In this document: piece after piece, positions 55,467 through 64,000 of the stretch
Numbering within the stretch: position 1 is the first letter of the stretch
Layout of the letters: the number at the start of each line of letters is the position of its first letter
NCBI GenBank assembly: GCA_023055355.1
Contig: JALJCS010000055.1
Location: forward strand, 372,001 to 436,000
Direction: 5' to 3'
Length of the DNA stretch: 64,000 nucleotides
Source of the DNA: Agelaius tricolor
Lineage: Eukaryota; Chordata; Aves; Passeriformes; Icteridae
The notes under the pieces: model-generated
Database searches by the model: none
What the model saw: only the letters and a program-made list of their open reading frames with translations
What the model was told of the DNA's origin: nothing
Program-made: the position numbers and the translations under genes

Positions 55467-56056
55467 TGGAGCGGTGGCCAGTGGAAAGTAAAACGCCCAG
55501 GCTAGATAAGTGTCCAGCCAACCTCCAGCCAGTCAGGCACTTCCCCAACCCGAAGTCAGGGCCTTGTGCCCAAGGCGATGTCAGGCCTTGCGGACGTGTG
55601 GCCACAGTAGAGAGCTCCGAAGTCGCAGGATGAAATGAAGAGGCGACTCTCAGTTTCTTCGGGGGGGTGGTTTTATTGGTAGGGAAACGTGGAGTTTTTC
55701 GGTGGAAGAAGCTGAGAGCCCCGAGGCAAGGAAAGCCTCGGTTTTACAGAGGGTGGGAGGGGTGAAAGATAGCAAATCAGAGAGGGATACATTAAGGATT
55801 GGCACGATCGGAGAACCCATCAAACACAGTTGCGGGAGGGACCCTGGCCCCTAACCCAATCACTCGACACCCTGGCCCGAACTCTCTAGAAAAAGAGGCA
55901 GGGGTGTCGAGTGACAGGCAGGCTGCCAGGGGTGGGGAACAAGAAAGATAACCAAGACAACTGGGGAGGGGTTTGGGGATTGACACAAACTGGTAACAGG
56001 ACCTTTTGAGAGAACAATGGGGGGAAAACTGAACAAGCATAAAACACACCACAACA
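55467..56056 (-). repeat. Solo LTR with target duplication GCACTC
   Basis: Starts TGGAGCGG and ends CACAACA on the plus strand, 590 bp. Perfect 6-bp duplication GCACTC at 55461-55466 and 56057-56062. AATAAA on the minus strand (near 55670) sets the orientation. A 6-bp duplication fits class II elements; family not identified. Confidence 0.8.
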
Positions 56057-56112
56057 GCACTCTGAGGCCTCATGGAACCAAGAGGCCACTGTGACCCTGC
56101 AGGGCCTTGTGT
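56057..56112. repeat. Satellite fragment between solo LTR and element D
   Basis: One to two 37-bp units, ending in ccttgtg at the junction with element D. Confidence 0.7.
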
Positions 56113-56423
56113 ACCCACGCAGTACAATGTCTATCTTGACACTTAATACAAGCTAAATTCCTAGGCCCCTCAAATTCAAACTCAGAAAGCATCGAATACA
56201 AGCTTAATATGTTATCAAGAGATTTGCACCGATCAACTGCTCGATCGATGGCAGCATCACACTGTCCTTTCAGTTTGAGAAGTATCGGTCGAAGGATGAT
56301 CAGCAGCTTCGTCTCCACCCGCTGACGATCCCCTTCGCTCAGCCAGTCGAGGTGTTCCATCAAACACAGCTGCTCGGGTCCATTTAGCAGGTATCCACAA
56401 AGATCCTGTAGGGGTAGAAACAC
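56113..56423 (-). pseudogene. Element D copy of Cys-rich ORF, truncated
   Basis: First 104 codons of the ORF seen in element C at 25108-25818. The stretch beyond the pol stop is nucleotide-identical to C over about 145 nt. The ORF then runs into satellite. The later CxxC pairs and basic tail are lost. Confidence 0.75.
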
Positions 56424-56976
56424 AAAGATATCCGCAGCCCCAATATAACACCTTAGCAGGACCTTGCCATTGTCCTGTTTTAGGATCTCTGTATCTTACC
56501 CATACATCTTGCTTCACATCATCTTTTTCATGTACATAGTGGCGAATTACAGCAGGAACCTTATTTTCCTCAAAAACACACAAGTGGTTCAAAACAAACA
56601 AACACTTTAACAATCTTTCTTGTGGCTCTCTGGTATCCATGTATTTACTCAGATATCTTTTCAAGGTACCATTTGCTCTCTCAACAATCGCTTGCCCTGT
56701 AGGAGAATTAGGGATGCCTGTCACGTGTTCTATCCCCCACATTTGCATGAACTGCTTTATTCTTTTGCTGCAGTAAGCAGGCCCATTATCTGTCTTGATG
56801 CGCTGTGGCACTCCCATTACTGCAAAACAACTGCTGAGATGTCTCTCCACCTGCCCTGCTTTTTCACCAGTTTGTGCTGTGGCCCATATAAAATGACTGT
56901 AAGTGTCTACGGTAACATGCACATACTTCATCCTTCCAAACTCAGAAACGTGTGACATCCATTTGCCAGGTCTCAT
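56257..56976 (-). pseudogene. Element D pol, integrase core and C-terminus
   Basis: Continues integrase after a frame change (KTDNGPAY, GQAIVERANG) to the same stop position as in C. Very close to C in sequence. Confidence 0.85.
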
Positions 56977-58924
56977 TTGTGTTCAGCCCTCTTGGGTTAA
57001 CTCCCAGACCTAATCCACAGCCCCCATTATGATGACTACATATAGGACAGGCTTTGACTATTGCCCGTGCCTCCTCCATAGATATCTGAAATTCTCTATG
57101 GAGGCCTTTTGCATTTTGGTGAAACATGGAATGTGCCTCTCTGGCCATAGTCTGCCTGGGAATTGGAGTTGCTTGTGTGATTGAGACTAGCTTATCTGCT
57201 TGCGCGTTACCCTCTCCTAGACCAATATCCCACTTGTGACTTCTGATATGGATAACAGAGAAAAGATGTTTCCTCAGCTTAATTGCCCTCTGCAACTGTA
57301 TAAACGGCTCATGTAACCTCCTGTTCTGAACCTCTTTTATAGAGGCATCCTCTATCCGCTCACACACGCCTGCAACATACAAAGAATCTGTTACAATGTT
57401 AAGAGGTCCAGAGAAATGCATCATGGCCCATACAACAGCCAATAGCTCCATTGTTTCTAAAGTGTCCACCTCAGTAGCTCGGAGTATGGGATGATGCCAT
57501 TGTCCCTTTTCTCGCCAGGTCACTGCAGCAGTTTTGGATTTTCTTCCTGCATCTGTGTAGACAGTTATAGCATCCGATAAGGGCTTTACTGATCTTTTTG
57601 GGCATTGAATCCAACCCCACTGTCCTACCCAATTCAATGGTACATTGGGAATATTGTCAGTGGCAGTCACGCTACCGGCTCCCAACAGGGCCTCTTGTAA
57701 CTCCATACTGTTTGCCAGATACCATGTCAATGTATCCTTTTTCATTGGTATCTGTATCTGGTCAGGTTCCTTTCCCATAATCTGTAACGCCCGTTCACGA
57801 CCCTTTTTGAGCAGATCAGCTAAACTTTCAATTTTCTGAAGAAGGGTTTTATGTTGTTGAAGTGGAGGAGATATCCATTCCAAGGCCCACACCTCCCCTG
57901 TTTTTCTGTTATGCTGAGTAAGTGCACCCAGTAAAAATTTAGTTCCACACCAAACCGTCAGCTCTATAGGGAGGTTAAGATCGCGTCTCTGAACACTGCC
58001 TTGTTTCACACAGTCCAGTATGTGTTGAAGTGTCTTAACCTGCTCAGAGGTTATATGAACAGGCTGTGCCGGATCAGTTCCTTTCAGTAAAGGTCAAAGT
58101 TCATCTAATAGTTCATTAGGGATGCCTACAATAGGTCGCAGCCATTGTAGACCACCAAGTAACTTTTGAGCATCATGCAATGTATGTATTTTAATGTTTA
58201 ATTGCAAATTCTGGGGGGTAACAATTTGATCAGTAAGTATCCATCCTAGATATTTCCAAGGTGCAGATAATTGAATTTTTTCAGGAGCCACAGCCAATCC
58301 ATGTAGTTTCAGGGCATCATGTTTTTTTTTAATTTGTTGACCTGTAAAAGGTTGCAGTTGCGCAAATAAAATATCATCCATATAATGATAAAGGATTGTT
58401 TCAGGCCAGGCTTGCTGCAAAGGTTGTAAAGCATTGTCAATATACAGTTGACACAAGGTGGCGCTGTTGCGCATGCCCTGGGGAAGAGAAACGCGTTCAA
58501 ATCTCTTGTCTGGCTCTTCCCTATTTAACGCCGGTAAGGTAAAGGCAAACCTCTGAGTGTCTCGAGGGTGAAGAGCAATAGTAAAAAAAAAACAGTCCTT
58601 AAGATCAACAATCAAAAGTGGCCAGTCCCTTGGCAACATAGCCGGGTTAGGTAATCCTGGTTGTAAGGCTCCCATAGGCTCCATTTGTTCATTTACAGCC
58701 CGCAAATCATGTAGTAAGCGATACTTCCCCGACTTCTTTTTAATAACAAAGATAGGGGTATTCCATGGACTTGCTGACAACTGTAAATGACCTTGTGTAT
58801 ATTGTTTATGTACTAGTATATGAACTTGTTCCAGACTTTCCCTTTTTAATAGCCACTGCTTAACCCACACTGGAATGTCCGTGGTCCAGGTTAATGGGAT
58901 TGGGAAAATCCACACAATGGCCAT
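56942..58924 (-). pseudogene. Element D pol, RT to integrase N-terminus
   Basis: A single frame with one TGA at 58094-58096, where C has CGA. RT has motif A with one extra Phe (DCFFFTIAL, from a 10-A run at 58582-58593 on the plus strand) and YMDD near 58378. RNase H and the integrase HHCC region follow, and the frame is lost near 56950. Confidence 0.85.
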
Positions 58925-59843
58925 TAGCCTAAAGCGTGCTCATTTGTCAGCACTACTCCCATTTGAGCCAAAATGTCCCAACCAATAAGGCGCTGTACAG
59001 TAGGGGGCAAAGGTACAATTGAGAAAACACTCCACAAAGTTTTTCCATCAATAGTTACAGATAACATGGGTGATTTTCTTGCAAGTGTCAGGCCTCCAAC
59101 CCCAGTAACTGTCACTGTGGTTGGCTGTAATGGCCAGTTGTGGGGCCAGAAATCCAGACTAACAATGCTGTAGTCCGCGCCAGTGTCCAATAATCCTTCC
59201 AAGGTTTGCCTCCCACCCCGATACTCCATTATTACAGTGCGCTTTGGTCGTTCATTCAGGTTCATTGTTAATGAAGTCCTCCAGTGAAACCAAATCCTCG
59301 CTCCCCTCTCAACTGTGATTGATGAGGGAGTAAAGTTTTAGCCATTTGTTCCAAAGGAACCAATTGAGCTATCCTTTGTCCTTTCTCGATTTGTATAGGT
59401 GGAAAAAGAGTATGCACCATAACACAAATTTCCCCCGTATAATCAGCGTCTATTACCCCAGGTAAAACAAACAATCCCATCATGGTGGCTGATGATGGTC
59501 CCAGGAGCAAAGCTCCCATAGGTTGTCCATCAATGGTGATTGGTCCCTTTATTCCAGTCGGAACCTTGTCCGGTTGGGTGGTCATCAATGTTACTGCTAC
59601 TGAGGCTGCCACGTTCAGCCCGAGGCTCCTGGCGGTGGTTGGTTGTAGGGAAGCTGAGCTGAGATGTTGACAGCAGCTACTTGTGTCTGGGCGCGGCGGC
59701 TGGTGGACGCGCTGGCTTTCCCGTTTCCCGAGCGGCGTCGGCAGGCTCTGGTGTTGTGGGTATCCAAGCGACAATTTTGGCACCAGACGCTGGCTGCTTG
59801 ACAAGCCCGTCGCGTGTGTCCTATACCTCCACACCGGTAACAT
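58924..59843 (-). pseudogene. Element D pro (dUTPase plus protease)
   Basis: dUTPase-like part 59843-59268 (GVIDADYTGEI, RGERGFGFTGG) and protease part 59265-58924 (LLDTGADYSIV, IGWDIL). The frame changes near 59266, between the two domains. The protease has a substitution in the conserved GRDIL region. Confidence 0.8.
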
Positions 59844-61288
59844 TTGAATCGGCCAGGAGATGGAGCCCGTGGAGTATTTATTGCCGCTGCTTGTAGGGGG
59901 GCAAGAGCAGCTAACACCTGACTCTGTGAGGCTTCTGCCTGTTTTTGTAATCCTGCTCCTAACTCCTTAATAGCATCTACTAACATTGCTTGATTCCCTA
60001 TGGGCACATTCGCCAATTGTTCTAAAGCTTCTTCTATAGACCAATTAGCTCCTAGGGTATTTAATACGTTCCTTGTAGCCTGATTACTGTTCTGGAGTGC
60101 ACATTGTTTTAACAAAGTACCCTTCATGAAATCAGGGACTCCTGCCTGCTCAATAGCATTGGCTACCTTATCTATAAAAGATCCAAATTACTCATCTCTC
60201 CCTTGCTTTATTCCCATATAAGAAAGAATTCCCCCTGGCTCTTTTATCCTATCTATAGCCAACCGCACCAGACGCATAGCCTCCCAACACTTATCAGGAT
60301 CAAGTAACGCTTGTGCTTCTGTCCGAAGAAAAGGCCCTTGACCCATTAACTCCTCTAGGGTTATTCCATGTAACAGGTCACCTGGCTGCCGTATTACTGC
60401 TACACATTCCTGACAGAGTGACTGCCAGTGTGCATTAAACAAGAGCTGCTGATGCTGAGTGAAGATAAGCTTTGCTATTCCTCTGCAATCAGCTGGCAGC
60501 AAAACCTGAGTCCCCCAGATATAATCAAGCATTTGTTTTGTGGGCTCACTGGTTACCCCAAATTGACTAACTGAGGACCGTAATTGCGACAACAACGTCC
60601 AGTCTAGAGCAGTTATTGTTGCTTGAAACCCGCCCCCTGCCACAGGAGAATATATCACCAGACAAGCAACATCCATAGCTGCTTTTCTAGCCTCCTCATC
60701 CCCCGTATCCATGATATATTTTGCTACCGCTGCCCATGCCTCCCTTCACCCCTGTGCAATGGCCCCCGCTAGGTCACTCTCTGACCCAGGGATCAGGTCA
60801 TTACTAGGAGGAGGAGATGGAGGGTTTGACACAGGCGGTGCGGACAGTGCTGTTGTAGCACACACAGGGGGTGAGCTGCTGCTTGAAGCAGGAGCCGATG
60901 TTGGTGGCAAAATAACTGTAGATGTGGCAGGAGGTAACGGACAATTAAACCAGTCCCCATAACCCTTATTCTTTTCATGTGCCACGCTAGCTTGCTGAGC
61001 AGCCTTCTTTTCTGCCCGATATTGTAATAACTCATCATGCACAACCCGCCACAGCTTTCCCAACTTTTTTGCAGTTTTATCATCATCTATGACTGCCTCC
61101 CATAGCTTGTCCCCAAATTTACGCCACTCCGTTAACTCATGTACTGTATGAGGATTTTGAAAAACTCCCTGTTCATACCCATAAGCTAACAACCCAGGAA
61201 GCTCTTTCTGCAAATCTATGCCCTTAACCTGACACTTTTGTAAAAAGCAAGTAAATAAATCATATGCTGCTTGCCTTTCTCTATCCAC
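59615..61288 (-). pseudogene. Element D gag
   Basis: A single frame from ATG 61288 to 59615 with two internal stops, TGA at 60746-60748 and TAA at 60188-60190. The matrix-like start MDRERQAAYDLF matches C. Nucleocapsid has CYRCGGIGHTRRAC and a second Cys box. It keeps the GGGAAAC heptamer in phase near the gag end. The proline linker is shorter than in C and has no poly-C run. Confidence 0.85.
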
Positions 61289-61469
61289 TTTAAAAACGTC
61301 AGCACTGTTGCAGCCCTACAAGGTCTCGGCAGCACGTATCAGCCGAGATCTCCGTTGAGGTCACCCAGGGCACGGCACCTTCCCTTTTTCAGTGTTGCTT
61401 ATTCGCCGCCCTTGCTACGACAGGACCCGAACTCCTACACCGATCCACCGTGGTTGCCGTTGCCAGTAT

Positions 61470-61487
61470 CACGTCGCAGGGTCACCA
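61470..61487 (-). other. Element D primer binding site (tRNA-Trp-like)
   Basis: Minus strand TGGTGACCCTGCGACGTG, two bases after the LTR. Same type as element C's. Confidence 0.7.
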
Positions 61488-61489
61488 TT

Positions 61490-61898
61490 TGTGGGAAATC
61501 AGCGGAAGAAATGCGGCACACAATATGAGTGATCAGCAAGTCTCAAACTTTTTGATAGTTCACACATATTTATATTGGTGTTAATGAAGCTTATACATAT
61601 TGCAAAGCTGAGCTCATTATTGGTTAATTACTTATCGGTCAACCACGCCTACTTCTGTATTCTTATGGTTATTTTGTTACTGCTTCTACATTCTTGTGGT
61701 TATTCTGCTGAAACTATCCTCATATTTTTGGCAAAAGATCCTCTCTTCTATCCTGTTGTTGCAGCAAGGGCACAATGTCCTTGTCAGTGGTTGGACGCTG
61801 ACTGCTGAATCCTAGACTTGCCTCCTTCTAACTTAACCAACGGTATGATGTCGACGTGACCTTTCTCAGCTAGCCAACTGTCCACAAAGCTCTCCACA
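61490..61898 (-). repeat. Element D 5' LTR
   Basis: On the minus strand starts TGTGGAGAGCTTTGTGG and ends TTTCCCACA; 409 bp. Shares TATAAA and flanking sequence (atgtataagcttcattaacac) with C's LTR but is much diverged overall. Confidence 0.85.
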
Positions 61899-63133
61899 GA
61901 CCTCGAGTGCTGTGTCCATCTCTGGGCCCCCTGGGGTGGGAAAGAGGAAGAAATTTGTAGCAGGAAAAAGAAAAGAAAGCAAAGGTGAAGCAAAGGAAAT
62001 GCTGAGGGCAGTTTGGGGGTGGCTGCCAGGCAGCCCTGGCTCTGAGCAACAGCGTCTGCAGTGGCACAGGAAACTCCCAGCTGATGGGAACAAACTTTCT
62101 GGCTGACTGCAGAGGCCAGGACAAAGCTGAGTGGTTTCCCTGGTGTCCCCCAGCCCTTGCTGGCCCCAGGAGCTGATGGCCTTTGTGCTCCCTCAGGTTC
62201 ACGTCCCCACAGCAACAGCATGGGGGTGCTCCCGCCTGCTGTGTGCAATGCAAACAGGGGCTGCTGAGGCAGTGCTGCCGTGTCTGTGCCTGCAAGGATG
62301 GGGCACCTGTGTGAGCTGGGGGAGAGGCCAGGGCTGCAGAGGGGGGATGTTGTTGGCAGCTGCATGAGGACGCTCTGGGACGCTGCCCTGGGCTGTGCAG
62401 CGCACGGGGGATGGATCAGCCACTGCTCTGCTGCTCCTTCCCGTCTGCCCCCGGGCCCTTGCAGAGCCCCAGCCATGCTGTTTGCCCCCAGCCTGCCCAC
62501 GGCCAGCCTGGGGCTGCTCACGGGGGTTTCTGTGCTGAGCATTGGCCTGGCTGTGTTCTTGAGAGAGCCTGGGCAAGGAGCCTGGAGCCCCCAGGGCCTG
62601 GCCTGAGGCGTCAGCGCTGCCCCAGCAGTGCCCATGGCCTGTCCCTGCTGCAGCCCCGGCACTGCCACCCCCAGGGCTGTGCCCGGCCCCGAGAGCACTC
62701 AGGCCCTGCAGCAACACCAGGGCCACCAGGGCAGCGGGGCAGGGCCACGGCAGCAGCACTGGCAACACCAAGTGCTGCTGCTGCTGCTGCTGCTGGGCAC
62801 AGCTGCTGGGCCAGCACTGATCTGCCCCAGCTCTGCACACAGACATTGCTGCTGCAGCTCCAGAGAAGGCAACAAAAGGGCATCTCTGCAGAAAACTCTG
62901 CTGGGAGATCCATTACTTCCTTTAAAGCCACCAAGAGCACAGCCCCTCATTGGCACAGTCTGTGGCCAAGGGAAAGTGGAGAGAAACAAAATGAGAAATG
63001 GCACAAACAATGATATTTCTTTGTGGAAAATAGTAAGAAAATTAAAACAAATTAAAAAACACCTATAACCAACCAACAAGAAGTACCAAGGATTAGTTTT
63101 AATACAAGTGATTTGCAGAAACGGGACAGCAGT
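61899..63133. other. Intergenic sequence between element D and OR gene
   Basis: Starts with about 30 bp resembling a CR1 segment (gagtgctgtgtccatctctggg). GC-rich and otherwise featureless apart from (CTG)n at about 62774-62796. No gene recognised. Confidence 0.45.
62774..62796. repeat. (CTG)n microsatellite
   Basis: About seven to eight CTG units. Confidence 0.9.
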
Positions 63134-64000
63134 TTAATGTTTCTGAAACCATCCAGTCATCAGTCTCCACACTGCAGCCTTGAGCTCCTGGTTCCTCAGG
63201 CTGTAGATGAGGGGGTTCAGGGCTGGAGGCACCACCGAGTACAGAACTGACAGGCCCAGATCCAGGGATGGCAAGGAGATGGAGGGAGGCTTCAGGTGAG
63301 CAAATGCTGCAGTGCTGATGAACAGGGAGAGCACAGCCAGGTGAAGGAGGCAGGTGGAAAGGGCTTTGTGCCATCCCTGCTCAGAGGGGATCCTCAGCAC
63401 AGCCCTGAAGATCTGCACATAGGAGAAAACAATGAACACAAAACAGCCAAGTAACAGAAAAGCACTACCCATAAGAAGCCCAAGTTCTCTGAGATAGGAT
63501 TTGCAGCAGGAGAGCTTGAGGATCTGTGGGATTTCACAGAAGAACTGGCCCAGGGCATTGCCATGGCACAGGGGCAGGGAAAATGTATTGGCTGTGTGCA
63601 GCAGTGAATAGAGAAAGGCACTGGCCCAGGCAGCTGCTGCCATGTGGGCAAAAGCTCTGCTGCCCAGGAGGGTCCCGTAGTGCAGGGGTTTGCAGATGGA
63701 CACGTAGCGGTCGTAGCACATGGTGGTCAGGAGGAAATACTCTGCTGAGAGGAAGAACATAAAAAAAAAAGAGCTGAGCAGCACATGCTGTGTAGGAGAT
63801 GTTCCTGGTGTCCCAGAGGGAATTGTGCATGGCTTTGGGGACAGTGGTGCAGATGGAGCCCAGGTCAGTGAGGGCCAGGTTGAGCAGGAAGAAGAACATG
63901 GGCGTGTGCAGGTGGTGGCCGCAGGCTACGGCGCTGATGATGAGGCCGTTGCCCAGGAGGGCAGCCAGGGAGATGCCCAGCAAGAGGCAGAAGTGCAGGA
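63134..64000 (-). pseudogene. Olfactory receptor, OR14-like, frameshifted, 5' end off window
   Basis: Close paralogue of the OR at 49824-50768. The N-terminal part from TM1 (LLGNGLI, HTPMFFFLLNLALTDL) lies in one frame (64000 to about 63770) and the rest (63784-63134) in another. The switch is in a run of ten A on the plus strand (63761-63770) at the start of TM3. CYDRYVSICKPL is intact, as are the extracellular loop Cys residues and PALNPLIYSLRNQE. The C-terminus ends WFQKH. Either a pseudogene by a one-base homopolymer change or an intact gene with a homopolymer error. The start codon is beyond the window. Confidence 0.8.

Larger units (their letters stand above)
56113..61898 (-). mobile_element. 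Element D: 3'-truncated relative of element C
   Basis: 5' LTR 61490-61898, PBS 61470-61487, gag, pro, pol and the first 104 codons of the Cys-rich ORF, then an abrupt switch to satellite at 56112/56113. No env or 3' LTR. The integrase half of pol and the Cys-rich ORF are nearly identical to C, while gag and the LTR are clearly diverged. Confidence 0.9.

Overview
The window looks like songbird (passerine) genomic DNA. Four things point to this: CR1 LINE 3' ends, intact-looking exons of a Maestro heat-like repeat (MROH) gene, two olfactory receptors of the expanded avian OR14-like type, and avian-type ERVL, ERVK-like and alpharetrovirus-like proviruses, some inserted recently. The assignment is by recognition, not by database search. 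The density of nested proviruses and satellites resembles a repeat-rich, low-recombination or poorly assembled region (inference).

Layout: 1-3716 holds at least 12 minus-strand exons of an MROH-like gene, with a three-copy tandem exon duplication and pentanucleotide arrays. 3735-4078 is a minisatellite and 4079-8631 has no recognisable gene. 8632-14177 is a decayed plus-strand ERVL provirus with a 3' LTR. 14178-32674 is a three-layer nest. Element A is a minus-strand, gag-only ERVK-like provirus. Element B (17076-32019) sits in a CA-rich tract inside A's 5' LTR. Element C (19394-27531) sits inside B, between the two zinc knuckles of B's nucleocapsid. 33637-40206 is an inverted pair of C2H2 zinc-finger genes with 2.0-kb identical arms around a spacer holding a solo LTR. 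40630-45201 has a CR1 fragment, X-box-like repeats, another solo LTR, a CCAAT-containing minisatellite and a 37-39 bp satellite. 45202-47700 is element E, a gag plus env-TM remnant. 49824-50768 is an OR gene with in-frame deletions. 54505-55018 is a CR1 3' end. 55467-56056 is a solo LTR in satellite. 56113-61898 is element D, a 3'-truncated minus-strand relative of C. 63134-64000 is a frameshifted OR gene running off the window.

How parts work together: B and C keep retroviral logic (primer binding sites, polypurine tracts, candidate -1 frameshift heptamers, target duplications), but each has disabling breaks. The most novel-looking coding signal is a 236-codon Cys-rich ORF between pol and env of element C. 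It is in the same frame as env and separated from it by one stop codon. It could be an accessory protein or a very long env leader.
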